Counted from the stretch's first letter, positions 38,718 through 48,824 are shown. The stretch is DNA of 64,000 nt from Paenibacillus sp. 1_12 (GCF_900114475.1 NZ_FOTE01000001.1:186001-250000), one strand, 5' to 3'. Translations and numbers: made by a program. Notes: generated from the sequence alone by a model not told the origin.

Positions 38718-39770
38718 CTATAATTTGGATGGATTCACCTCTGACGGTCTGCTTACAGGCTTACTATAGCTTTGATTATCGCTGGCACTGACTTTAGCAT
38801 CTCCATTGACTGTAATTTGCACCTTGGTTGCGGTTCCCGCATTTTCCGTAAGGGACAAAACAACTGCCCTCATTGCATTGCCGGGAGCTTTTTTATCTGG
38901 ACCCAGTACCTTATCTGAAAAATCTACGGTGATCAAATCTCCCGCTTTCTGAATATGCTTAAGCTCCGAGCCGGGCGTCATGACAGCAGAAAGTCCTTTT
39001 TTCTGATCGGGTCCTACGATAAGCTGTTCAATGACGGCCTGTGCGACGTTATCTGTACGTTTAACCAATCGTGTGACTGGGACGTAATAGCTGTATAGAT
39101 CTTTATTTTGTCCCAGGAAATAAAGGGTAACCGGTGTTGATTGGCCAAACTCCACGCCTTCTGGCTTCTCCAGATTAATTCCAAACGCTCTGGTAAGAGG
39201 CTCATCGAGTGGTGTTCCACCCTGCGGCATTTCCTTCAACGCTTTTCCTTCCACACGCAGCTGTACTTTGTCCACAGAAGGGAATCCGGTTAATGTCCAT
39301 ACGATGGCTTCTAATATTTTTCTTTCATCCTGTACATTATAATCCGTGAATGCTTTGGACAAATCGACAACGGCCATCTTCTGATCCTTCAATATATTGA
39401 TCCCTTTGACTGTCGTTCCTTTAGGCAAAATTCCTATAAAGCCGGAGGGCATGCTTTTAGAAGCTGCACTTCCTTCAACCATCGATTCCAATGCCGTTTT
39501 GGCAACCTCTACTGATTTTTCAACTTGTAAGGCAATGGGAGCAATAAAGCCCTTCTCATCTTTGGCATAAACGGTTATAGCCGCTAGATTCTGGGCGGGC
39601 TTGCCGCTGACCGGTTGGGTTAAAGTGGTTGCTGCAGCGGTATCAACTCCTGTCGGTGGAGGGTCAATAGGCTGTGATTGTTCCTTGGTACCCAGCAGGG
39701 AACAGCCCGATGTCAGCAATACAATTATGCCTGTCACAGCTGCCAATCGAATCCCTTGATATTGTTTCAT
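38718..39770 (-). CDS. gerM: GerM-like spore germination lipoprotein with two GerMN domains
   Basis: About 350 residues. The N-terminus is a lipoprotein signal (MKQYQGIRLAAVTGIIVLLTSGC with lipobox LTSGC). Two GerMN domains follow, about 80-200 and 220-330 (KMAVVDLSKAFTDY and LITVDFSDKVLG). In B. subtilis GerM is a sigma-E protein needed for the engulfment secretion complex and germination. The ATG at 39770 follows AGGAGGAACTATC. It is upstream of rph and co-oriented. Confidence 0.92.
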   Translation of the reverse strand: MKQYQGIRLAAVTGIIVLLTSGCSLLGTKEQSQPIDPPPTGVDTAAATTLTQPVSGKPAQNLAAITVYAKDEKGFIAPIALQVEKSVEVAKTALESMVEGSAASKSMPSGFIGILPKGTTVKGINILKDQKMAVVDLSKAFTDYNVQDERKILEAIVWTLTGFPSVDKVQLRVEGKALKEMPQGGTPLDEPLTRAFGINLEKPEGVEFGQSTPVTLYFLGQNKDLYSYYVPVTRLVKRTDNVAQAVIEQLIVGPDQKKGLSAVMTPGSELKHIQKAGDLITVDFSDKVLGPDKKAPGNAMRAVVLSLTENAGTATKVQITVNGDAKVSASDNQSYSKPVSRPSEVNPSKL

Positions 39771-40006
39771 GATAGTTCCTCCTACGAATATAAGTTGTTT
39801 GTCCAATTCTCTTATTCCCACTATACGAAGGACAGCCTTCTTTTATGACAACCTGTTTTGTGAAATATCAGACCGAAATGAGTATTGTATTGCTTTTATG
39901 TATTGATTATTTTTATAATAGGTTATGATTACAATGATCTATTTGCTTAGAGCATATGTAGTTCAAAAGTATTAGAAGTCTCTCCCATAATAACGAGGTG
40001 ATGACG

Positions 40007-40891
40007 ATGCAGCCGAACCCTTTTGGAAACGACGTTTTTTTCCGTCAACTATTTAATCAAAGCACCGATCTGATACAAGGCATTACACTCGATTCCACTC
40101 TTTCCTATATTTCTCCATCCTGCTCTACCCTGCTTAATCGCTCCCCTGAAGAGCTGCTGGGACAACAGTGCTACAGTCATATATATGAAGACGATCTCAT
40201 ACGATTTCAACAGGCACTTAGGCAGCTGATTCACGAGCAGACACCATTTAATATCCAATATCGATACGTGCTGCCGAACGGATCCTTAATATGGCTGGAA
40301 AGCAAAGGCTCACTCATTCACATGGAGAATAGCTTGGCTGGTGTCGGATTTATCACACGAGATGTAAGCGAGCACAAGAGTATTGAAGAACAGCTAATCC
40401 AGCTGGCTTATTATGATTCCTTAACCGCTCTACCCAACCGCAGACTGTTTCACGATCGCTGTTATCAGTCTCTGTTGGCTGCCAAAAGGTATCATCGCAA
40501 GATGGCCCTTCTCTATTTGGATTTGGACGACTTCAAGTTGATCAATGACAATTACGGTCATGCGGTTGGTGACGATCTGCTCAAGATGGTAGCAGCACGC
40601 TTGTCCCATTGTGTTCGAGACCCCGATACGGTTTGCCGCTTGGGCGGTGATGAATTTGTTATTTTACTGCAGCAGTTTGAGCAAAAGGAAGACATTGTGA
40701 AGGTATCCGAGCGAGTACTGGATGCGATTAGCAGCCGTTTTGTTATCCAACATCATGATATTTTTATCACCTGTAGCATGGGTGCTGCCTACTATCCACA
40801 AGACGGTACAGACGGCAATGAGTTGCTTGATATGGCCGATGCCGCCATGTATCAAGCCAAAAAAAGCGGTAAAAATGATATAGCATTATAA
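40007..40891 (+). CDS. PAS-GGDEF diguanylate cyclase
   Basis: Predicted c-di-GMP synthase of about 294 residues. A PAS domain covers about 10-125 (sensor; ligand unknown) and the GGDEF domain 130-294. The intact motif RLGGDEFVIL is preceded by RDPD in the position of the inhibitory I-site (RxxD five residues upstream), so product feedback is likely. No membrane segment, so it is cytoplasmic. The start is ATG at 40007, six bases after GAGGTG; in-frame ATG 40001 and GTG 39998 overlap that site. Confidence 0.92.
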   Translation: MQPNPFGNDVFFRQLFNQSTDLIQGITLDSTLSYISPSCSTLLNRSPEELLGQQCYSHIYEDDLIRFQQALRQLIHEQTPFNIQYRYVLPNGSLIWLESKGSLIHMENSLAGVGFITRDVSEHKSIEEQLIQLAYYDSLTALPNRRLFHDRCYQSLLAAKRYHRKMALLYLDLDDFKLINDNYGHAVGDDLLKMVAARLSHCVRDPDTVCRLGGDEFVILLQQFEQKEDIVKVSERVLDAISSRFVIQHHDIFITCSMGAAYYPQDGTDGNELLDMADAAMYQAKKSGKNDIAL

Positions 40892-40948
40892 ACGGATGTT
40901 CATAAACCCATTTGATCATGTACGTTATAAGAAGAGGAGAGATCCCCC

Positions 40949-41479
40949 ATGACCGTACCCTATAACTTAAATTCAGCAAGTGTGGCGAATGCTGCCAAGA
41001 GCTGGTTGATACAAAGAGGCGTTAATGTCATAGATATGGCAGAATTAACTTATTTCTTGCAAAAGGATTACTACCCGACCTTGACGATGGAACAATGTAT
41101 CGAAAGCGTAAATGCCGTCATTGAGAAACGAGAGGTCCAAAATGCGATCCTGACGGGCATTCAATTAGATATACTTGCCGAGGAAGGTAAGCTAATGCCT
41201 CCATTGCAAGAAATGATCGAGAACGATGAAGGGCTTTATGGATGTGATGAAATTCTCGCTCTTTCAATTGTTAATGTATATGGAAGTATTGGATTAACAA
41301 ATTTTGGATATGTAGATAAACTCAAGCCTGGCATCCTCAAAATGCTTAACGATAAACACGGCGAACACAAGCACACCTTCCTCGACGATATAGTAGGTGC
41401 AATTGCCGCTTCTGCCAGCAGTCGCATCGCACACCGCAAACAAGCGGAAAAGGAAATCGATCATCCCGCAGGACCATAA
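40949..41479 (+). CDS. Phosphatidylglycerophosphatase A-like protein (YutG type)
   Basis: 176 residues, all-helical, of the PgpA superfamily that in Firmicutes includes YutG. Family blocks are YGCDEILALSIVNVYGSIG, NFGYVDKLKPGIL and TFLDDIVGAIAASASSRI. It lacks obvious transmembrane segments, like the soluble Bacillus members. AAGAGGAGAGATCCCCC precedes the ATG. Whether it dephosphorylates phosphatidylglycerophosphate in vivo is uncertain. It follows the GGDEF gene and ends at a strong terminator. Confidence 0.85.
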   Translation: MTVPYNLNSASVANAAKSWLIQRGVNVIDMAELTYFLQKDYYPTLTMEQCIESVNAVIEKREVQNAILTGIQLDILAEEGKLMPPLQEMIENDEGLYGCDEILALSIVNVYGSIGLTNFGYVDKLKPGILKMLNDKHGEHKHTFLDDIVGAIAASASSRIAHRKQAEKEIDHPAGP

Positions 41480-41549
41480 CGATGACAGTAGTTCATTAGT
41501 GCAGCTGTTCATTAGTCAAATGACTGAACTACATTTACATGGTGTGAAC

Positions 41550-41600
41550 AAAAAACACAGCAAGCTTAGCCCCTCCAGGCTTTGCTTGCTGTGTTTTTTC
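41550..41600 (+). terminator. Terminator after the PgpA-like gene
   Basis: AAAAACACAGCAAGC and GCTTGCTGTGTTTTT arms with an 18-base loop and A/T runs on both sides. Confidence 0.85.
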
Positions 41601-41757
41601 AAGACATTTCCATTTATGAACGACTTTTCGATTCTTAGCCCCATAAGGGTAAGAATCCGTCTGCAAAGGCGAACACTTCGTTTCTCCAGAAAGGATCCGC
41701 TTTCTCCGCTCGGGCTGTATGTTTCTTTTGTCCATCTTATATAGCTAATATTATCTA

Positions 41758-42429
41758 TTACCTGCTTAGCGCTTTAACAACAAAGCTGTAGGCCGTTTCA
41801 CTCCAGCGTTGCCTACATTCTGCCAGCAGCTTATTCTTCGCTTCTTCCACAGAAAGCCGCACGGTACTCAGTCCATGCTGAGTGATCCAAGCCTCTGACA
41901 ATATGTAGCAGGTACTGTTCCATCCACTCTTGTTGCCCTGCTCATTCAAACGATCAGAGATTCCCGCAATGACCACCTCCGTCGAGCTTTGAAGCTCGAT
42001 TAACGTTTTATCGAATTGAGCTTTGTCTTCTTTACCCGCCAAACCAACTGCTCTACGCAATGCTTTTACATCAATGCCAGGATTTTCGCGTATCGTCTCA
42101 TAGAGCTTCACTGCATGTCTGGATGCCAGTCCATCCTGATAACGTTCTTCAACAGTCATCGGAAGCTCCAATGCCCGACACCATAATGGAAACAGCTGAG
42201 AATCAATTAGCATAGGCTTCTTCTTGAAAAAGCGACCGTAGGCTGCAATCCCTTCACTGGCAAAGCGGTCTCTCCACAGCCACGGATCACTGGCTTCATC
42301 CGTATGCCAGGCAGTATGCTCTGTTATGGATTCCAAAGAAGGATGATCTGGAATAAAGCTCGATAACGGCAATACGCCAATTTCTCTAACCACAGATCCA
42401 GCTTCTTCAAAGGTATGAATCTTTGCCAA
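41758..42429 (-). CDS. AlkZ-related conserved protein (putative)
   Basis: 223 residues that recall the AlkZ/YcaQ-related proteins of Bacillales. The N-terminal half contains AWHTDEASDPWLWRDRF and the C-terminal half looks winged-helix like (LRRAVGLAGKEDKAQFDKTL). The AlkZ catalytic Q-x-Q motif was not seen, so glycosylase activity is doubtful. The start is TTG (AKIHTFEEAG) behind GAGGTG. It may be co-transcribed with the MBL and methyltransferase genes upstream (27-base gap). Function unknown. Confidence 0.6.
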   Translation of the reverse strand: MAKIHTFEEAGSVVREIGVLPLSSFIPDHPSLESITEHTAWHTDEASDPWLWRDRFASEGIAAYGRFFKKKPMLIDSQLFPLWCRALELPMTVEERYQDGLASRHAVKLYETIRENPGIDVKALRRAVGLAGKEDKAQFDKTLIELQSSTEVVIAGISDRLNEQGNKSGWNSTCYILSEAWITQHGLSTVRLSVEEAKNKLLAECRQRWSETAYSFVVKALSR

Positions 42430-42456
42430 TACTACTCACCTCATCATCATTCCTTA

Positions 42457-43437
42457 TTATCGAATCGCTTGAAAATACACAATGCCATCCTGCTCTGAAC
42501 GATTCAAATCAACCTTATCCTGTAAATAAATCAGATGAGCCAATGTCTCGGACAATGCGAATCGCAATTGATGCAGCGTAAGTCTATCGCCAAATGTATC
42601 GCGGCAAACCTGATACGTAGTCTTCGGTTGATCGATCAACGCTTGTCGCATCGTTGCAAGCCGTGCTTCATGATGTTCAATCAGCTCCTGTGTTCTGCGA
42701 GTAAAAGTCTCAAACGGCTCGCGATGCCCAGGATAAGCCCAGGCTACATCGTATCGGCTTACTTGGGAAAGACTCTGCAAAAAGCTCCCCAGCGGGTTCT
42801 CATCGATCCCTCCCGGCAAATAGCTGATGTTGGGTGATATTTGCGGAATTACATGGTCCCCGCACAACATCTCCTTCGATTCCTCTCGGTAGAAGCAAAC
42901 ATGACCCGCAGCATGTCCAGGCGTATGGATCGTCTCATAGTCATGGTCTCCAAGCCGTATAAGCTCACCTATAGGGATCAGTGAAACCTGCGGCTGCGGT
43001 GATACCATAGCGACGAATTCATCCATATGTGCCCGCATAGGCTGCATAAGCTCGGCAGGCAGGCCGTGAGCTTGGAACAAAGCTAGCAGAGAAGCTGTCA
43101 TAGGCTGTCCCTCTCCCCATAGCAAACGCGCCTGCTCATAACCTACCGAGGACATCCGAACCGGCGCTGCAGATCGCTCTTGGAACCAACCGGCAAGCCC
43201 ATAATGATCCGGATGGTGGTGAGTAAGCACAATTTGCTCAATATCGCGATAAGAGATACCCAACTCCCGCATCACTTGCTCCCAGCATTGCTCAGAAGCA
43301 TCCGTATGAAGGCCCGGATCGATCAGGGTATAACCATCACCACCGCGAATGAAATAGCTGTTCACCCACCGAAGCGGAAATGGCAGCGGTACTTTGATTT
43401 GATGTATCGAATCATTATGTAACGTGATTAAGCCCAT
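42457..43437 (-). CDS. MBL-fold metallo-hydrolase
   Basis: 326 residues. The metallo-beta-lactamase domain has the metal motif LTHHHPDHYGLAGW (HxHxDH), a further His in IHTPGHAAGHVCF, and the bridging Asp in MLCGDHVIPQIS. After about 240 residues comes a helical winged-helix-like domain, as in the LACTB2/glyoxalase II-like subgroup. Substrate unknown; a thioesterase or phosphodiesterase role is possible. It starts six bases after the methyltransferase stop, so the two form an operon. Confidence 0.88.
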   Translation of the reverse strand: MGLITLHNDSIHQIKVPLPFPLRWVNSYFIRGGDGYTLIDPGLHTDASEQCWEQVMRELGISYRDIEQIVLTHHHPDHYGLAGWFQERSAAPVRMSSVGYEQARLLWGEGQPMTASLLALFQAHGLPAELMQPMRAHMDEFVAMVSPQPQVSLIPIGELIRLGDHDYETIHTPGHAAGHVCFYREESKEMLCGDHVIPQISPNISYLPGGIDENPLGSFLQSLSQVSRYDVAWAYPGHREPFETFTRRTQELIEHHEARLATMRQALIDQPKTTYQVCRDTFGDRLTLHQLRFALSETLAHLIYLQDKVDLNRSEQDGIVYFQAIR

Positions 43438-43443
43438 TCGTTT

Positions 43444-44184
43444 CTATCCTTTCCGCCGTCCAACAAATATCATTCTTTTCGATTCGGCTTTATTGTATGG
43501 AGATGCGTCATAATCACCATACACATGGACGACCTCAAGCCCCACACGTTCCAGCATAGCCAAGAAGGTTTCCTGATGATACAGCTTGACCTGCTCCAGA
43601 TAGGTACGATCCTCTGATTCAGGCTCGCTAATGACAATGGTTTTGCGAACAAACCCGTCTTCGATTCTTCGAGTCTCTGCAATAGAGCTATTTCCTTCTT
43701 GACGTTTTGAAAAAGGAACCAGGTTCCTTTCCACATACTCCGGGTTCAAGAAGTCGATAATAAACTGCCCTTGACCGGAAGGCTTCAGGAGACGGTAAAT
43801 TTCAAGCAGCACTTTCTCGTTCTCGTCATCTTGTTCAAAATAGCCGAATGAAGTAAATAAATTAACGACGGCATCGAATTGCCGGGTGATCTGCACATCA
43901 CGCATATCTCCTTGAATCCATTCGACTTTCTGCTCAGTATCCACTCGAACAGCTTCTTTCAGCAGTACGCCAGACAAATCGATACCTGTTACCTTGTAGC
44001 CAAAATCAGTTAGTGCCATCGAGTGTCTACCCATCCCACAGCATAAATCGAGTATTTCAGCACCTGGATCAAGCTGCAGCCATTCAATCATTCCTTTGAC
44101 CTCATTATAGGCTCCCTGCATATCGCGGTGCTTATAAACGAGTAAATAATCATCACCAAAGCTTTTTTTATACCAATCCGACAT
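43444..44184 (-). CDS. Class I SAM-dependent methyltransferase
   Basis: About 246 residues. SAM motif I is ILDLCCGMGRHSMAL, the acidic residue is in KVTGIDLSGVLL, and motif IV is DAVVNLFTSFGYF. It resembles small-molecule methyltransferases, but no substrate motif is visible. The ATG at 44184 (MSDWYKKSFGDDYL) follows AAGGAGAATATAC. Confidence 0.88.
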   Translation of the reverse strand: MSDWYKKSFGDDYLLVYKHRDMQGAYNEVKGMIEWLQLDPGAEILDLCCGMGRHSMALTDFGYKVTGIDLSGVLLKEAVRVDTEQKVEWIQGDMRDVQITRQFDAVVNLFTSFGYFEQDDENEKVLLEIYRLLKPSGQGQFIIDFLNPEYVERNLVPFSKRQEGNSSIAETRRIEDGFVRKTIVISEPESEDRTYLEQVKLYHQETFLAMLERVGLEVVHVYGDYDASPYNKAESKRMIFVGRRKG

Positions 44185-44472
44185 GTATATTCTCCTTTGC
44201 TGCAAGCTATCTATGGGAAAATAATCCTCATAACCCTGCTTAGACCTTAATCAATCTTACCAAATTTTTAATTGGGAGTCACAACATACCGAAAAAAAGT
44301 AAGCAGTAAGGTAAAGTTCATCCCAGACATACTTTATTTTAAAATGGAATTAAGGATGCTATACTAGCGTTGGAACCGTCAACATCGCAATATTTACTTG
44401 GTGGTATATTTCATTTTGTTGTATACTATAAGCCTATAAATTAGCTTGGGATACTTGGGATTGGACGGGATA

Positions 44473-45687
44473 ATGATGCAGCTTATTGCAATAGAGGAAC
44501 GGATTAGTGGTCGTAAGCATAAGGAAATCTATGATTGGATACGTCGTCAGGATACGGTTTCCAAAATTGATTTATTAGAGCACAGTCAAATGACGGGAAG
44601 CACATTAACCCGGACATTGGAGGAGCTAACTGATCAAGGATGGCTGCTTGAAGCAGGTTTTGGGGAATCCACCGGAGGTCGGAGGCCGATCCTCTATCAG
44701 ACCAATTCAACCGCAGGATATGTGTTTGGCCTCGATATTTCAAGAATGATCTCCAAATTAATTTTGTGTGACCTTCATATGAACAAGCTTGACAGCAGTA
44801 GCTGGACGATGGATGAAACCATGACCCCCGAGCATCTGTTAAATCAAATTGTCAGTTCCGCTTCGGCCATGCTGCATAAGCAGAATATCCCCCCTTCCTC
44901 TGTTCTGGGTATGGGCGTTGGCGCAGTAGGCCCCTTGGACCGGTTTTCCGGTTCTATACTGGAACCATTGTATTTTCCGGCTCAGGGCTGGCAGGATGTG
45001 CAGGTCAGCAGCTTTTTGCAGGCACGGCTTGGATTCCCTGTCAGGCTGGATAATGGGGCCAATATGGCTATCATCGGTGAATCGTGGTCAGACCGCAATC
45101 GAGACTATCGTCATTTGCTGTATGTTCATTTGGGAGTCGGCATTCGCTCTGCGATGATGTCTAACGGTAAAGTCGTGTACGGGGCTGTTGATATGGAAGG
45201 ATCCATCGGTCAAATGATTATTCAAACCGACGGTCCAAGGCTCGGATCGCGAGGGAATTATGGATCTTTGGAAACCTTCGCTTCCATTCATGCTTTAGAA
45301 CAGCAAGCACAATCACGTTTAAAGCAAGGTCGGGAAAGCATTTTACGTAAGCTTGTGCCCGATCCGGAAGCCATCAATTTTACTCACTTAGCACAAGCCT
45401 TACAGGAACAGGACCCATTAAGCGTGGAAATATTCTCACAGTCAGCGACTTATTTTGGGATCGGCTTATCCAATTTACTTAATATTTTGCATCCCGAAAA
45501 AGTCATTCTGGGTGGTTCGCTGATCAGCATTCATCCCAGCTTTTTTCATACGGCAACTCGGGTCGCTATTCAAAATACATATCATTATCCAACGTATCAG
45601 GTCGTATTTAGCCAAGGCTATCTCGGTGAGGAAGCTATCGTCACAGGTGCGGCTATATCCGTGATTAACCAATTGACAGAAACCTGA
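44473..45687 (+). CDS. ROK-family transcriptional regulator
   Basis: About 404 residues. An N-terminal winged helix (about 15-70, KIDLLEHSQMTGSTLTRTL) binds DNA, and a ROK sugar-kinase-like domain follows (VFGLDISRMISKLILCD, VGAVGPLDR, VRLDNGANMAIIGE). The usual ROK zinc-site motif is not evident, and the family LGTGIG-type motif is altered to HLGVGIRSAMM, so it is probably a sensor, not a kinase. The start is ATG at 44473 or 44476; TATACT upstream is a fair -10. It is followed by a formylglycine-enzyme-like gene, 33 bases away. Confidence 0.88.
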   Translation: MMQLIAIEERISGRKHKEIYDWIRRQDTVSKIDLLEHSQMTGSTLTRTLEELTDQGWLLEAGFGESTGGRRPILYQTNSTAGYVFGLDISRMISKLILCDLHMNKLDSSSWTMDETMTPEHLLNQIVSSASAMLHKQNIPPSSVLGMGVGAVGPLDRFSGSILEPLYFPAQGWQDVQVSSFLQARLGFPVRLDNGANMAIIGESWSDRNRDYRHLLYVHLGVGIRSAMMSNGKVVYGAVDMEGSIGQMIIQTDGPRLGSRGNYGSLETFASIHALEQQAQSRLKQGRESILRKLVPDPEAINFTHLAQALQEQDPLSVEIFSQSATYFGIGLSNLLNILHPEKVILGGSLISIHPSFFHTATRVAIQNTYHYPTYQVVFSQGYLGEEAIVTGAAISVINQLTET

Positions 45688-45720
45688 TCCACCACATTGA
45701 TTTCTAGGAGGACATTACCT

Positions 45721-46755
45721 ATGAATGATGAACTAAAGAAACCATCCTGCTGCTCAACCTGCCGATCAGATGGAGAAACAAATCTTGCCTCAAGCGTCAC
45801 GTCCCAGCCGATCAGCCCGGCAGTCTCCTCCACGCGACCTGAATCTCAAAAGGAAAATACCGGAGTCAGCAACAGCAGCCCTTATGAATCTATGGTGTAT
45901 TTGCCTGGAGGTGAGTTTTTGATGGGTACAGATGATCATGAAGGCTTTCCTAACGATGGCGAGGGTCCTGTTCGCGCTGTTACCATTCAACCCTTTTACA
46001 TCGATCCTTATGCAGTAACGAACGCCGAATTCGGCGAATTTGTACGCTCAACTGGTTACAGGACTGAAGCCGAGCAGTTTGGTTGGTCTTTCGTATTTCA
46101 TTTGTTCGTGTCTCATGAAACGGCGGCTAACGTGAAGCATGTCGTGCAGCAGACACCATGGTGGTGGAACGTAGAAGGTTCATATTGGGCGCGTCCCGAG
46201 GGACCCGATTCATCGATTGAAGATCGGCTGGACCATCCGGCCATTCATATTTCTTGGAATGATGCAGCCGCTTACTGCCGCTGGGCAGGCAAGCGACTTC
46301 CTACCGAAGCGGAATGGGAATATGCAGCCCGTGGAGGTTTGGTTCAAAAACGGTATCCATGGGGAGATCTGCTGAAGCCTGGCAGTGAGCATCTATGCAA
46401 TATTTGGCAAGGTAAATTCCCTGACAAAAATAACTGCAGCGACGGGTATGCCGGCACAGCGCCTGTGCACGCTTATCAGCCAAACGGTTTTGGACTCTAC
46501 AATGTATCGGGCAATGTCTGGGAATGGTGTGGTGATTGGTTCAGTCCAACCTGGCACTTGACGGGCACACGAGTAAATCCAAAAGGGCCGCAGCAAGGGG
46601 CAAGGCGTGTGATGAGAGGGGGCTCCTATCTATGCCACAAGTCTTACTGCAACCGTTACCGTGTCGCCGCGCGCAGCTCCAATACACCTGACAGCTCAAG
46701 CGGTAATATGGGCTTCCGTTGTGCTGTCGATGCGCCGTCCGTTTACTCTAAGTAA
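45721..46755 (+). CDS. Formylglycine-generating enzyme (SUMF1/FGE) family protein
   Basis: 344 residues. True FGE uses copper and oxygen to turn a sulfatase cysteine into formylglycine. The fold marks are present: MVYLPGGEFLMGTDD, WNDAAAYCRWAGKRLPTEAEW, NVSGNVWEWCGDW, and near the C-terminus the cysteine pair in GGSYLCHKSYCNRYR that binds copper in aerobic FGE. An N-terminal extension of about 55 residues holds a cysteine cluster (SCCSTC) and a Ser/Pro linker. The ATG follows AGGAGGACATTACCT. No sulfatase gene is in the window, so the target is unknown. Confidence 0.9.
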   Translation: MNDELKKPSCCSTCRSDGETNLASSVTSQPISPAVSSTRPESQKENTGVSNSSPYESMVYLPGGEFLMGTDDHEGFPNDGEGPVRAVTIQPFYIDPYAVTNAEFGEFVRSTGYRTEAEQFGWSFVFHLFVSHETAANVKHVVQQTPWWWNVEGSYWARPEGPDSSIEDRLDHPAIHISWNDAAAYCRWAGKRLPTEAEWEYAARGGLVQKRYPWGDLLKPGSEHLCNIWQGKFPDKNNCSDGYAGTAPVHAYQPNGFGLYNVSGNVWEWCGDWFSPTWHLTGTRVNPKGPQQGARRVMRGGSYLCHKSYCNRYRVAARSSNTPDSSSGNMGFRCAVDAPSVYSK

Positions 46756-46793
46756 AATGGGGTAATCTATACGGTAGGAGGGATCTGAGCCCT

Positions 46794-48824
46794 ATGGAGC
46801 TTTTTCTAATTGTTTTGCTGTTGCTTGTTTTAATTGGCCTGTCCATGATACTTAATCGTTTTGTACCTTTTATACCCGTACCGTTATTCCAAGTAGCTCT
46901 CGGTATGCTGGCAGCTGTTATTCCATGGGGAATCCATATCCCCCTTAGTCCTGAGTTGTTTTTCGTGTTATTCGTTGCTCCACTGCTGTTTAATGACGGA
47001 AAACGGATACCCCGCGAGGAACTTTGGAACCTGCGTGCTCCAATATTATTGCTGTCTCTCGGACTTGTATTTGCAACGGTGTTCGTTGGCGGCTATGTGA
47101 TTCATTGGTTATTACCAGCGATCCCTCTATCCGCCGCATTTGCCTTGGCAGCCATCCTATCACCGACAGATGCCGTTGCGGTTGGTGCCTTGTCCGGCAA
47201 AATCCGTATGCCCAAGAAAATAACCCATCTCCTTGAAGGCGAAGCATTAATGAATGATGCGTCTGGACTTGTAGCCTTCAAGTTTGCGGTAGCAGCTACT
47301 GTCAGCGGTTTATTTTCATTTCCCGAAGCGACCGCAAGTTTCTTCTTGATTTCAATTGGCGGGCTTTTAGTCGGTTGCCTTCTATCTTTTCTCATTATTC
47401 GTCTGCGTGTATTTATTCGTCAATTAGGCATGGAAGATACGACCATACATATGCTGATCCAGATTTTAACCCCTTTCCTGATCTACTTGGTTGCTGAGGA
47501 ATTTGGTGTGTCAGGCATTCTGGCCGCTGTAACGGGTGGGATCATCCATGCCATTGAACGGGATCGTTCCGAATCGAATTTGATGGAATTAAAAATTGTT
47601 TCGGTCAGCACCTGGACCATGATCCTATTTATTTTGAATGGACTGGTCTTTCTCATCCTTGGACTGCAAATTCCGAATGTTGCGGAAGTAGTTATCAAGG
47701 ACTTAACCATCAGCAATGTCCAGATGCTTGTCTACATCATTCTTATTTCAATAACGCTAATCGCTCTTCGATTTGTTTGGGTATATGGTTTTTGGCGAGC
47801 GGAATCGTCATTCAGCAAAAAGGAGCACATCGGTAAACCGCAGCTGCGACCTGCTCTACTGATAGCTATTTCGGGTGTCAGAGGAACTATTACCTTGGCG
47901 GGAGCTTTTTCGATTCCATTGTTCCTGCAGGACGGAACTCCCTTTCCTGAACGTAATGTAATTATTTTTCTGGCAGCAGGTGTTATTCTAATCTCACTCG
48001 TTACCGCAAGCGTCCTGCTTCCTCTACTTTCAGATAAGCCGGATAAAGGAAAGGAACGCGATAAGCAGCGTCTGGAGCAGGATGCCAAGATTCAACTATT
48101 AGAAGCAAGCATACTTATGGTAAAAGAAGAAATGAACGAGGAGAATCAAGATGCTGCTTTATCGCTCATCTCCGATTACAACAAGCATATTCAGCAAATT
48201 CGCAGCGATGGGCTAGTAAGCGAAATTCATTTCCGCAAAATAGAGCGTGAAATTCGGTTGTTCGCCTTGAGTGCCGAGCGGCGGGAAGTCAAACGTTTGG
48301 TGGACGAAGGTTCTCTTAACCAAGTAGATGCTTTTACACTAACTCAGCTTCTTAACCGTTCGGAAATGCTTGTTACCCGCCGCCTGCAATATATGCTCAG
48401 ATTGGCCCTATTTATGCTGAAACGATTGGCCTGGAAGGTATTTATAGGTGGTAGAAAAATGTCCCGCCCCCTTCCCGTAGAGCAATTTGAAGTACTCAAA
48501 GCCGCCAAACTCTTAACTTCGAAAGCGGCCATCACCGCGATAAAAAATCACATCAATCCTGAAAATAAAAACGCGGCTCAAGAGGTCATTTCTAATTATA
48601 GACAATCCATGCAAAAATTGAATAGTATTTTCAAACCAGCTCCTTCTTACGAGGAATTTAAAAAACATAAAAAGGAGCTTCAGTACAAGGCGATTCAGTT
48701 GAACCGCAATAGTATCCAAAGCTTGTTTCAAAATGGAGAAATTAACCGTGGTCTTGCCAATCAGCTTCGACAGTTTGTCAGTTTTCTTGAGGTTTCCATA
48801 TTGGTTGATGAAGAGATTGGATGA
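46794..48824 (+). CDS. CPA1-family cation:proton antiporter
   Basis: 676 residues. About 12 membrane segments fill residues 1-410. The core contains LAAILSPTDAVAVGALSG and LEGEALMNDASGLVAFKF, the ND and TD motifs of the NhaP/NhaK Na+/H+ exchangers, and ISGVRGTITLAGAFSIPLF. A long soluble helical tail (about 425-676) may be regulatory. TAGGAGGG lies before the ATG. It follows the FGE-like gene by 38 bases. The transported ion (Na+ or K+) cannot be read from the sequence. Confidence 0.9.
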   Translation: MELFLIVLLLLVLIGLSMILNRFVPFIPVPLFQVALGMLAAVIPWGIHIPLSPELFFVLFVAPLLFNDGKRIPREELWNLRAPILLLSLGLVFATVFVGGYVIHWLLPAIPLSAAFALAAILSPTDAVAVGALSGKIRMPKKITHLLEGEALMNDASGLVAFKFAVAATVSGLFSFPEATASFFLISIGGLLVGCLLSFLIIRLRVFIRQLGMEDTTIHMLIQILTPFLIYLVAEEFGVSGILAAVTGGIIHAIERDRSESNLMELKIVSVSTWTMILFILNGLVFLILGLQIPNVAEVVIKDLTISNVQMLVYIILISITLIALRFVWVYGFWRAESSFSKKEHIGKPQLRPALLIAISGVRGTITLAGAFSIPLFLQDGTPFPERNVIIFLAAGVILISLVTASVLLPLLSDKPDKGKERDKQRLEQDAKIQLLEASILMVKEEMNEENQDAALSLISDYNKHIQQIRSDGLVSEIHFRKIEREIRLFALSAERREVKRLVDEGSLNQVDAFTLTQLLNRSEMLVTRRLQYMLRLALFMLKRLAWKVFIGGRKMSRPLPVEQFEVLKAAKLLTSKAAITAIKNHINPENKNAAQEVISNYRQSMQKLNSIFKPAPSYEEFKKHKKELQYKAIQLNRNSIQSLFQNGEINRGLANQLRQFVSFLEVSILVDEEIG

